Position numbers and translations under genes: made by a program. The notes under the pieces were generated by a model. It was not told the DNA's origin. It saw only the letters and a list, made by a program, of their open reading frames with translations, and did no database searches. From Pirellulales bacterium (GTDB lineage Bacteria > Planctomycetota > Planctomycetia > Pirellulales > JAEUIK01), in NCBI GenBank assembly GCA_019636335.1, contig JAHBXR010000002.1, forward strand, positions 1-64,000: a stretch of DNA of 64,000 nt, in the 5' to 3' direction. Positions 27,041-34,346 of this stretch are shown piece after piece. The number at the start of each line of letters is the position of its first letter. Within the stretch, counting starts at the first letter, position 1.

Positions 27041-27487
27041 TCACATCGGCAGCAGCACGTCGGCGGCCCAACGGCGGCGGAAGCGGGTCACCAGGTCGAC
27101 GAAGCCCGGCCATTCGATCGGTTTCACCATGTAGCAGTCGGCGTCGAGCCGTTCTTGCACGACCAGTTCTTCGTGGTAATGCGAGACCGTCAGTACGACG
27201 ACCGGCACGGAACACAACTCGGGGTCGGCGTGGATCTCGGTCAGCACTTCGCGCCCGTCGAGCTTCGGCAGCTCGAGATCGAGCAGGATGAGATCGGGTC
27301 GCGGGGCGCGGGCGTACTTGCCTTCGCGGCGTAGGAACTCGAGTGCGTCGCAGCCGTCGCGTAGCAGGGTGAGGCGGTGCTCGAAGTTCCCTTCGCGCAG
27401 GGCTTCCATCGTGAGGCAAGCGTCGGCCAGGTTGTCCTCGATGAGGAGAATCTCCATCGGCCGACCAACCGTGTCGCGGTGCATCAT
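27041..27487 (-). CDS. Second CheY-like response regulator (Rcp1 type)
   Basis: The 148-residue receiver domain has LLIEDN, Asp70 in LILLDLELPKLDGREVL, Thr100 in VVVLTVS and Lys122 in MVKP. It is similar in length and spacing to the regulator at 25350. GGAGGG 5 bases upstream supports ATG 27487 over the internal ATG at 27457. It is the first gene of the kinase cluster. It lacks an output domain and is likely a phosphate shuttle or a protein-interaction regulator. Confidence 0.93.
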   Translation of the reverse strand: MMHRDTVGRPMEILLIEDNLADACLTMEALREGNFEHRLTLLRDGCDALEFLRREGKYARAPRPDLILLDLELPKLDGREVLTEIHADPELCSVPVVVLTVSHYHEELVVQERLDADCYMVKPIEWPGFVDLVTRFRRRWAADVLLPM

Positions 27488-27684
27488 CGCTTCCCTCCGG
27501 CCCCAGGTGCCATGGGCTTCACCTCTCCCTGGCTCCAGCTTAATGAGGGGCTCTGGTTAGCGGAAGCGTTTGGGGCTGCTTGCCGGGGCGAGGCATGGTC
27601 ATGCCCGGGAAGGGGGGCTAAACTTGGCCCGCCGCCGCCCCCCAGCCCCGCGTGGCGCCAGCAGAACCAGTGGAGCGGACCATC

Positions 27685-28164
27685 ATGGGATTCAAGACGA
27701 CCGACCTTTCCGACGCTCACCCGGGCGTGGTGCAGATTGCCGAGCCGTTGTTTCGGGACTTCGGCAGACGGATCGCGTTTCAGGGTCCCATCGCCACGGT
27801 GAAGACGCACGAAGACAATTCACTGGTGCGGGCCGCGCTCGAAGAGCCGGGCAAGGGGCACGTGCTCGTCGTCGATGGCGGCGGCTCCCTGCGCTGTGCC
27901 CTGCTGGGGGATCAACTGGCCGCCCTGGGGCATCGCAACGGTTGGAGCGGCGTCATCGTCTATGGCTGCGTGCGCGATGTGGCCGATCTGGCCCAGATCG
28001 AACTGGGGGTGAAGGCGCTTGCGCCCCACCCGCTCAAGAGCGAGAAACGCAATTCGGGCCAGCGCGACGTCGTGCTGCGCTTTGCCGGCGTGACCTTCGT
28101 CCCAGGGCAGTTCCTGTACGCCGACGCCGATGGCATCCTGCTCTCGACCGGGTCGTTGGGCTGA
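27685..28164 (+). CDS. RraA-family protein (RNase E inhibitor / HMG aldolase-like)
   Basis: The 159-residue protein has VLVVDGGGSLRCALLGDQLAALG near residue 60 and GWSGVIVYGCVRDVADL near 87, the conserved core of the RraA fold. Members either inhibit RNase E or are divalent-metal aldolases for 4-hydroxy-4-methyl-2-oxoglutarate; the core GDxxA and GxxRD elements are present, so either is possible. The ATG at 27685 matches the usual N-terminus (FKTTDLSDAHP). It is transcribed alone. Confidence 0.9.
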   Translation: MGFKTTDLSDAHPGVVQIAEPLFRDFGRRIAFQGPIATVKTHEDNSLVRAALEEPGKGHVLVVDGGGSLRCALLGDQLAALGHRNGWSGVIVYGCVRDVADLAQIELGVKALAPHPLKSEKRNSGQRDVVLRFAGVTFVPGQFLYADADGILLSTGSLG

Positions 28165-28272
28165 GAGTACCAGATCGGCCCCCACGCTCACGATTTGCGT
28201 TTGGGAATTTGTTGGCGATCGAACCTGAATTCGTTGTGTCGTCGTGTCGTGGTGTTCCAATTCCATACCACC

Positions 28273-28445
28273 GGGTAGCAGACGATGGTGCGGCGCGACG
28301 TCGCGCACGACAACACACTCGAGTCGCACCGTCGTCGGTGTTGCGCAGCAACCAGAGGGTCGATCGGGCAGGCGCATTTCAGCAGCACAGCCTCGCCACA
28401 ACGCCGGTCCGGTCGAAACGAACCTCTTGTCGCTGCGCGACCAAT
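28273..28445. repeat. Family A composite upstream of the sigma factor
   Basis: Unit one at 28273-28358 opens GGGTAGCAGACGATGGTGCG and ends in the foot GTTGCGCAGCAACCAGAGG. After 64 bases an inverted, truncated unit two begins at 28423 (CCTCTTGTCGCTGCGCGAC). Unit one is almost identical to the unit at 50698. The 64-base middle is shared with the composite at 60454 (inverted there). It occupies most of the 381-base spacer. Confidence 0.85.
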
Positions 28446-28545
28446 TTGCCCTTCCCAGCAGAATTCTTTTGAGATTCCGTCCTGCGGCCGGTCTAAGGTG
28501 TTGGAAGGCCGAACCGGCTTCTGGCAGGAACAGGGACCGCAGGCG

Positions 28546-29058
28546 ATGGCGCTTCCGGAAGGCAGGCAGACGTTCGACCGCTTGATGGCCGAGAGCCTGC
28601 CCGCGGCGCTGCGCTTCGCCCTGCGGCTGACGGGCCATGGCGATCTGGCGGATGAGGTGGTGCAGGAAGCGATGCTGCGCGCGGCACGATCGTGGAAAAC
28701 GTACCGCGGAGAGTCGCGGTTCGAGACCTGGTTGTTCCGGATCGTCGTCAATGTGTTTCGCGATCGCGCGGTGCAAGCGACGATGACCGAGTCGCTCGAC
28801 GAGCGGCAGATCGAGGCGGCGCAGGTCTCGCCGAGCGAGCAGATGATCGCCGACGAGTTGGGCGAGATCGTGGCGCGATGCGTTTCGACCTTGCCGCCGC
28901 GACAGCGCGAGGTACTCGTCTTGGCCGCTTACGAAGGACTCGCCGCCGGCGAGATCGCCAGCGTGCTCGAGACGACCGAAGCCAATGTTTATTCGACGTT
29001 GAGCCTGGCGCGGGCGAGACTCCGTCGACAATTGGGCCCCTATTTGGCCGAGAAGTGA
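28546..29058 (+). CDS. ECF-type RNA polymerase sigma factor
   Basis: The 170-residue protein has sigma-70 region 2 (ALRFALRLTGHGDLADEVVQE, then WKTYRGESRFETWLFRIVVN) and region 4 (LPPRQREVLVLAAYEGLAAGEIASVL, TEANVYSTLSLARARLRRQL). The length fits ECF sigma factors. ATG 28546 is the first Met after the repeat DNA; the longer open frame reads through a family A composite. The next gene starts 1 base after its TGA, so the pair is coupled and the partner likely regulates the sigma factor. Confidence 0.93.
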   Translation: MALPEGRQTFDRLMAESLPAALRFALRLTGHGDLADEVVQEAMLRAARSWKTYRGESRFETWLFRIVVNVFRDRAVQATMTESLDERQIEAAQVSPSEQMIADELGEIVARCVSTLPPRQREVLVLAAYEGLAAGEIASVLETTEANVYSTLSLARARLRRQLGPYLAEK

Positions 29059-29059
29059 C

Positions 29060-30253
29060 ATGAACTGGCAAGCCCCCCACGACGATCCGCTCGACGACCT
29101 GTTGCGTGCAGCACGCTGGTCGGAGGCCGACGCGCAGCAGACGTCCCATCTTGCGGAGCGCTGGCGCAAGATTCACCGGCGGCAGCGCATCGTCGACGGC
29201 GCGCGAGTGGCCGGCATGGCGCTCGCCGCGGTGGTGCTGGTCGGCGGATCGCTCACCTGGCAAATGATGACCGTCGAGTCGCCGTTGCCGGCGCTCGTCG
29301 AGGTGGCGCCGGAGAGTCCTGCTGCGCCCTTGAACCTGCCGGGTCCGCTACCTGCGCCGGAGGAGAATGCCGTAGCGCCGGTGCCTTTGGCGGTTTCTGT
29401 GGCGTCGCGTGAAGCGAATCCGTTCGAGCTGGCCATCGTGCGGCGCCAGCAGCAAGCGCGTGCGAAGGAGCGGCGACCGTTCGAACAGGACGCTCCGACG
29501 GAACCGGTCGCACCAACCGAACAGGCCAGGGATGACTTGGAAAGCGTGATCGCGCGGCTGCTGGCGAATGGCGCCGAAGACCTGCCCGCGGCGGCCGTTG
29601 TGCTCGACGAAACACATGTCGATGCGGAGTCGCGTTTGCGGGCACTCGTCGAGCAATCGCGCGGAGCGAAACAGGCGGTCGCCCTGCGACTGCTGGCGAC
29701 GCTGGCGACGCGCGACTCGTTGTTATTCTTGATCAACCACAGTTTGCGTCCCCACTGTCCCGACGAGGTGCTGGCGGCGATCGAGCGTCTGTGCGAGACG
29801 CACGAGCTGGCTGAACTGGCGTATCGCGCCGAGAGTGCCGAGCGACGCCGAGCCTGGCTCGCGGCACTCTTGCGGCGCGACGCTGCCGAGAACACGCCAG
29901 CGTATCTTGCGCTGTTGCGCCATCCGTCGATAACTCAAGATGCCATCGCCGCGCTCGTCGCGGCCGAAAATCCGCCGATCGAGGGGCTATTCGCCGCGCT
30001 GGCCAGTCCCGACGTGGACGAGCGAATCGTCGCGGCCCGGGCCTTGGCGGCGCGAAACGACCCCGCCGTGTCGCGGCGACTGGCACAGATCGTGATGCAG
30101 AACAACGCTCGTCGCGAGGCCCTGGTGGCACTCTTGATGAGCAAGGACGCCGTGGCCAGCGAATTTTTGGCTTATGCCCGCACCGATCTGCGACTATGGC
30201 CTTCGGTACAGGCCGTGTCGGCACAATACGCAAGTGTCCTACGTCTGAATTAA
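29060..30253 (+). CDS. Single-pass membrane protein with HEAT-like tail, probable anti-sigma partner
   Basis: The 397-residue protein has an N-terminal cytoplasmic part of about 45 residues (DDPLDDLLRAARWSEADAQQ), one membrane segment near 47-67, a Pro/Ala-rich linker, and a helical repeat region at about 160-390 (AVALRLLATLATRD, EVLAAIERLCETHELAELAY, DERIVAARALAARND) of HEAT character. There is no zinc HxxxCxxC motif. Position directly after the sigma gene suggests anti-sigma function, the helical repeats acting as an external sensor; this is inference. Confidence 0.7.
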   Translation: MNWQAPHDDPLDDLLRAARWSEADAQQTSHLAERWRKIHRRQRIVDGARVAGMALAAVVLVGGSLTWQMMTVESPLPALVEVAPESPAAPLNLPGPLPAPEENAVAPVPLAVSVASREANPFELAIVRRQQQARAKERRPFEQDAPTEPVAPTEQARDDLESVIARLLANGAEDLPAAAVVLDETHVDAESRLRALVEQSRGAKQAVALRLLATLATRDSLLFLINHSLRPHCPDEVLAAIERLCETHELAELAYRAESAERRRAWLAALLRRDAAENTPAYLALLRHPSITQDAIAALVAAENPPIEGLFAALASPDVDERIVAARALAARNDPAVSRRLAQIVMQNNARREALVALLMSKDAVASEFLAYARTDLRLWPSVQAVSAQYASVLRLN

Positions 30254-30290
30254 TTCTTCACGTACCCCTAGACTTTCCAAGGATAGACCC

Positions 30291-31619
30291 ATGCACGTTA
30301 CTTCACGCCTGGGCTGTTTGACTCTCGTCGGCTTCATGGTGCTTGTGATAGAGCCGCCGACACACATCGCGCGTGCCGAGCAGAAGGAGAGCGAGGCCGG
30401 TGGAGAGGCGAAGCGTCCAGTGCTGTTGACGCGAGTTTATCCGGTGGCAGATCTCGTCTTCACTCCGCGGAACTATCCGTTCCCGGGAATCGAGATCTCC
30501 GGCACCCGTGCTCGTGGCGGCGTGGGCTTTGGTGGCATGGGAAGCTCCACCGGCAACGGTGGAGGGGGCGGATTTGGCGGTGGAATGGGAGGTGGAATGC
30601 CAAGCGGCGGCGGTCAGTTCAATGTACAAGACGATCGGGCGAGTCTATTGATTGACGACCTCATGAATGTCATCACCTCCTACGTGGAGCCGCAGAGTTG
30701 GGATCAAGTGGGGAGCGATGGACACATCTCGATCTTCCGCGAGCAATTAATCGTCGTGCAGACCGCGGCGATTCACGAGCAAATCGCCGCTCTGCTTTCC
30801 GACTTGCGCAAGCAAGGCATGCGAGACACCATTACGGTGCGTGCCCAGTGGGCGGTGCTCGATGGCGAGCAGTTTGCCGCGCTCACCGAGGGCGCGCCCG
30901 ACACCTCGCCGCCGCAAATCGATCGCGCCAAGCTCAAGGCCTTGTCCACGGAGGCCTCGACCGCGCCGCGTCCGGCCACGTCGGCAATCGTCGATGCCGG
31001 TGAAGTTACCTGCTTCAACGGGCAAACGGTGCATATCGTGTCGGGGCGGTTCCGCAGCGCCGTGACCAGCGTCATCCCCGTGGTGGGCCAACTCGAGGGA
31101 GCTCTGCCAGTGGAGTCCGCCATCGCCCACGCCGTAGTTGATTCTCCGACGGCAATCGCCGCGAGCGAACAGGTTCGGATCGACGAACTAGTGCTGGCAC
31201 AAGTGGCAGAGGTGGAAAAGAGTGAGGCGCCCGTCTCCGGACCGTCACCTCCCAATTCGTTGCAAACTGCCACACTGAATCAGCATGTCGGTTATCAGCC
31301 GATTGTCTCGACACAGCACTCGGGCATCATGTTCGAAGTAACGCCGATCACCATGCCGGGGCAGGACGCCGTCGTGCTCGATCTGCGTAGCATCGTCAGC
31401 CAGTGGCAGCCCGCCGCGACCGGCGCCGTTTCCTTCGGCGGCATTACGCACCTCGACCAGAGCGAGGTGGTCTCGCAGCAACTGGCCACGACGATTCGCG
31501 TGCCCCTCGGCCAGCCGGTCGTCGCCGGTGGTTTGACGCTGGAACCGGGAACTCCGAACGCCTCGGGACCGCGGCTCTACTTGATCGTCGAGGCGGTGGC
31601 TGGGGCGGGGGCCAAATAG
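30291..31619 (+). CDS. Exported secretin-like protein with Gly-rich linker
   Basis: The 442-residue protein has a signal peptide (residues 1-29) and a short N-terminal beta region. A glycine-rich linker occupies about 75-105 (GGGGGFGGGMGGGMPSGGG). A secretin-N-like domain follows (LLIDDLMNVITSYVEPQSWDQ, REQLIVVQTAAIHEQIAALLSDLRKQ), and the C-terminal half has secretin-like strands ending VVAGGLTLEP. Full pore-forming length is missing, so it is probably a periplasmic paralog rather than a type II/III secretin. It follows the sigma and anti-sigma pair by 37 bases and is likely in the same operon. Confidence 0.7.
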   Translation: MHVTSRLGCLTLVGFMVLVIEPPTHIARAEQKESEAGGEAKRPVLLTRVYPVADLVFTPRNYPFPGIEISGTRARGGVGFGGMGSSTGNGGGGGFGGGMGGGMPSGGGQFNVQDDRASLLIDDLMNVITSYVEPQSWDQVGSDGHISIFREQLIVVQTAAIHEQIAALLSDLRKQGMRDTITVRAQWAVLDGEQFAALTEGAPDTSPPQIDRAKLKALSTEASTAPRPATSAIVDAGEVTCFNGQTVHIVSGRFRSAVTSVIPVVGQLEGALPVESAIAHAVVDSPTAIAASEQVRIDELVLAQVAEVEKSEAPVSGPSPPNSLQTATLNQHVGYQPIVSTQHSGIMFEVTPITMPGQDAVVLDLRSIVSQWQPAATGAVSFGGITHLDQSEVVSQQLATTIRVPLGQPVVAGGLTLEPGTPNASGPRLYLIVEAVAGAGAK

Positions 31620-31671
31620 GGTCTGCGGCCAGACGCGAGGGGCGTACGCACGATGGCAGCCTTGTGAAGGC

Positions 31672-31687
31672 TAGTGTAATCACACTA
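31672..31687. promoter_or_regulatory. Perfect dyad TAGTGTAATCACACTA
   Basis: A 6-base stem around a 4-base centre, 52 bases after the secretin-like gene and 107 bases before the TcmP-like start. No U-run follows, so it is more like an operator than a terminator. A second small hairpin (AGCCTT, 3 bases, AAGGCT at 31658-31672) abuts it. Confidence 0.45.
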
Positions 31688-31720
31688 ATTTTGGTCACTT
31701 CTCGCACGGTTCGTGTTGCT

Positions 31721-31750
31721 CGCCAGAATATACGCATGTACATTCTGGCG
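31721..31750. promoter_or_regulatory. 30-base operator-like palindrome upstream of the TcmP-like gene
   Basis: CGCCAGAAT at 31721 and ATTCTGGCG at 31742 form a perfect 9-base arm pair, and the interior adds TAC...GTA around GCAT with one mismatch. It ends 44 bases before the ATG at 31795, where a repressor site would be expected. No regulator gene is adjacent on this side. Confidence 0.55.
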
Positions 31751-31794
31751 TGGGTCGCACGAGATGGCGAGAGGGCAAGAGTGTGTCAGGGCCG

Positions 31795-32904
31795 ATGTTT
31801 GATGAGCAGGCGGAGACGTCGCTCATCAAGTCCGAGATTTTTACTCGGTACTTTCTCACCTGGGCAAAGAATCTGATCAGGGCGCAGAAGCGATATCGGA
31901 CCACCAATCGCATCGCGTACGTCGATCTGTTTGCCGGGCCGGGTTTCGATCGGGACGGGGTGTCGACGACTCCCCTGACGATCCTGCATCGCGCGCTGGC
32001 CGATCCCGAGCTCGCCGAGCGGCTCGTGCCGGTCTTCTTCGATCGTAGCGAGGCGAACACGCGCTCGCTGGAGGCAGCCATCGCCGCGTTGCCCGGGGTC
32101 GAGCGCTTACGCCACCCGCCGAGCGTCTTTGGCGGCGAAGTGGGGGCGGAGCTGAGTGGGCTGCTGGCGGCCCGCCGGCTGGTGCCGACCTTGCTGTTGG
32201 TCGAGCCATTTGGCGTGGAAGCCTCGGTGTCGGAGCTCATCCATTCGATTCTGCAAGGCTGGGGCTGCGACGGGATGCTGTTCTTTACTTCCGGGCGCCG
32301 CGCGGGGGGCATTCACTCGCCCATGCACCACGAGCGGTTGGTCGAGCTGCTGGGGGCGCCGCGCGCCGCGGCGCTGGACGCCCGGTTGCAAGCCGCTGAC
32401 GCGAGGGATGAACGTCGCGCGGCGATCGTCGTCGAGGAGATGAAGCAGGCGCTCGAGGGCATGGGGGGCCGATTTGTGTTGCCGTTTCGCTATCGCCACC
32501 GAGAGGGGGCTGCCGGCACGCATGATCTGCTCTTCGTGAGCAAGAACTTTCGCGGTTACGCCATCATGCGAGAGGTGTTGGCCGAGCAGCGAAGCGCCGA
32601 GCCGGGCGCGACCGCGTTCGAATACCTTCCGGCCGAGCCCGATTGCCCGGCGCTCTACGAGCTGCTGCGCCCCGTCGAGGAGTTGGAAGGGCTGTTGCTG
32701 ACCGACTGTGCGGGAGAGCGCTGGAAGTTTGCCGAGCTGTTCGAGCATCACAGCGTGGGCCGGCCCTTTGTCGAGAAGGATTATCGCGACGTGGTGCTGC
32801 GGCTCGAAGCGGAGCGCAGGGTTACGATCGATCCCCCCTGCCCGCCACGCCGCCGCGGCGCGATCGCGCGGGCCACGATCGTGTTTCCCAAGCCGCGCGC
32901 TTGA
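31795..32904 (+). CDS. TcmP-like (three-Cys-motif partner) protein
   Basis: The 369-residue protein has an N-terminal helix IKSEIFTRYFLTWAKNLIRAQ followed by the motif IAYVDLFAGPGFDRDG near residue 45, a SAM-binding-like motif that defines the three-Cys-motif partner family. Further marks are PVFFDRS near 80, LLLVEPFG near 122, and a C-terminal winged-helix-like part (FVEKDYRDVVLRLE). Family members normally sit beside a three-Cys-motif (DUF5131) protein of phage or island origin; none is here. ATG 31795 is chosen over the GTG at 31750, which lies at the edge of the operator-like palindrome. Confidence 0.8.
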   Translation: MFDEQAETSLIKSEIFTRYFLTWAKNLIRAQKRYRTTNRIAYVDLFAGPGFDRDGVSTTPLTILHRALADPELAERLVPVFFDRSEANTRSLEAAIAALPGVERLRHPPSVFGGEVGAELSGLLAARRLVPTLLLVEPFGVEASVSELIHSILQGWGCDGMLFFTSGRRAGGIHSPMHHERLVELLGAPRAAALDARLQAADARDERRAAIVVEEMKQALEGMGGRFVLPFRYRHREGAAGTHDLLFVSKNFRGYAIMREVLAEQRSAEPGATAFEYLPAEPDCPALYELLRPVEELEGLLLTDCAGERWKFAELFEHHSVGRPFVEKDYRDVVLRLEAERRVTIDPPCPPRRRGAIARATIVFPKPRA

Positions 32905-32964
32905 CGAATCGAGCGGGGCGGGGCGAGATTTGCCTGCCATGCCGCTGGGCTGCTCTCGTCCGGC

Positions 32965-34110
32965 TCAGTCGTTCGCCAGCGCCTGGTCGAGATCTTCGCG
33001 CAGGTCGTCGAACGCCTCGAGACCGACGCTCAGGCGGATGAGCGTGTCGGCGATGCCATTGGCCGCGCGATCCTTGGCCGCGTAGCTGGCGTGCGACATC
33101 GAGGCGGGCTGCTCGATCAGCGACTCGACCGCGCCCAGGCTTACGGCCAGTTGGAACAACTTCGTCGACTCGACGATGCGCTTGGCGGTGGTGAAGTCTC
33201 CCACCGTCTCGAAGCTGATCATGGCGCCGAAGCCGCCATGCATCTGATGCTTCGCCAGTTCGTGGCCCGGGTGCGAGGGCAAACCAGGGTACAACACCCG
33301 TTTCACGCGCGGGTGGGTGACGAGCCACTCGGCCAGCAGTTGTGCGGTGCGGGCATGCTCGCGGACGCGTAGCTCGAGGGTCTTCAAGCCGCGCGAGAGC
33401 AGAAACGACTCGAACGGGCCGAGCACGGCGCCGGTAGCATTCTGCACGAAGTAGAGCCGTTCGTAGAGGGCCTTGTCGCGCACGACGAGCGCTCCGCCCA
33501 GCACGTCGCTATGCCCCCCCAGGTACTTGGTGGCCGAGTGCATGACGATGTCGGCGCCCAGCTCCAGCGGTCGCGTGAGCACGGGGGAGGCGAACGTGCT
33601 ATCGACGCCGAGCAGGCAGCCGTGGCGATGGGCGATCTCGGCGCAAGCGCGGATATCGGTGATCGAGAGCAAGGGGTTGCCGGGGGTCTCGATCCACAAG
33701 AGCTTCGTGTGGGGCTTGATGGCGGCCTCGAAGCGGGCGAGATCGGACGACGGCGCGAGATTCACGTCGACGCCCGCCCGATTCACGATCTGGTGCAGCA
33801 GGCGATAGGTGCCGCCGTAGACGTCGGTGCCAGCGACGACGTGATCGCCCCGTTCGAGCAGCATGGTGACGGCGTGCGTGGCGGCCATGCCCGAGGCAAA
33901 GCAAAGGGCGCCCACGCCCCCTTCGAGCGAGGCGAGCGTCGTTTCGAGCGAGCGCCGGGTGGGATTGCCGCTGCGCGAGTAGTCATACTCGCCCCATTCG
34001 CCGGCGGCAGGTTGCACGTAGGTGGTGGCCAGGTGAATCGGGCGTACGACGGCACCGGTCGCGGTGTCGCGCTCCTGTCCAACGTGAATGGCTCGGGTGC
34101 GAAATTGCAT
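32965..34110 (-). CDS. Trans-sulfuration PLP enzyme (cystathionine gamma-synthase/lyase type)
   Basis: The 381-residue Cys/Met-metabolism PLP protein has Tyr residues in YDYSRSGNPTR (44 region), SGMAATHAV near 73, the PLP-phosphate site and Lys195 in HSATKYLGGHSD, and a C-terminal SLGAVESLIEQPASMSH. It forms or cleaves cystathionine in methionine or cysteine synthesis. The start is ATG 34110 (MQFRTRAIHVGQ). A paralog lies upstream on the same strand; the 233-base spacer is packed with palindromes. Synthase versus lyase cannot be settled by eye. Confidence 0.93.
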   Translation of the reverse strand: MQFRTRAIHVGQERDTATGAVVRPIHLATTYVQPAAGEWGEYDYSRSGNPTRRSLETTLASLEGGVGALCFASGMAATHAVTMLLERGDHVVAGTDVYGGTYRLLHQIVNRAGVDVNLAPSSDLARFEAAIKPHTKLLWIETPGNPLLSITDIRACAEIAHRHGCLLGVDSTFASPVLTRPLELGADIVMHSATKYLGGHSDVLGGALVVRDKALYERLYFVQNATGAVLGPFESFLLSRGLKTLELRVREHARTAQLLAEWLVTHPRVKRVLYPGLPSHPGHELAKHQMHGGFGAMISFETVGDFTTAKRIVESTKLFQLAVSLGAVESLIEQPASMSHASYAAKDRAANGIADTLIRLSVGLEAFDDLREDLDQALAND

Positions 34111-34115
34111 GCCTG

Positions 34116-34238
34116 TAGGTCAGGTACTCCGTACCTGACAGCGATTTCTATTTCGTGCTCGCTTAGTGTCTGATAGTGTCTGACAACGTTGGAAGTGGCA
34201 ACTCGATCGACTTGTCAGGTACGCGCGTACCTGACCTA
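34116..34238. repeat. Family B pair with long spacer
   Basis: Palindromes with cores CAGGTACTCCGTACCTG (34116-34140) and CAGGTACGCGCGTACCTG (34213-34238) lie head to head. The spacer is longer than in other copies (72 bases) and includes tandem GTGTCTGA repeats; its right end keeps GCAACTCGATCGACT. Confidence 0.8.
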
Positions 34239-34346
34239 GTAGTCGATCTATCGATGAATGTCAGCTTGAGGATAGAGTCTTCTGGGTCGCATTTTTCGGA
34301 GAGCCACCTACTTCGTGCCTGACATTGAGCGATAGATCGACTACTA
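34237..34346. repeat. Long inverted repeat at the 3' end of the second PLP gene
   Basis: The arms TAGTAGTCGATCTATCG (34237-34253) and CGATAGATCGACTACTA (34330-34346) are a perfect 17-base inverted repeat, extended inward by AATGTCAG and CTGACATT. The stop codon (TAG) of the gene ending at 34344 lies inside the right arm. It adjoins the family B pair, so the spacer could fold into consecutive hairpins in the transcript. Confidence 0.75.

Noticed and set aside
28285..28545. N-terminal extension of the sigma factor
   Set aside because: It reads through a family A composite; sigma region 2 begins just after ATG 28546.
31672..31687. Terminator for the secretin-like gene
   Set aside because: The stem is short and AT-rich and no T-run follows; an operator reading is at least as likely.
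31795..32904. A complete phage-defence island around the TcmP-like gene
   Set aside because: No nuclease, methylase, toxin or partner gene lies next to it; flanking genes are a secretin-like protein and a metabolic enzyme.
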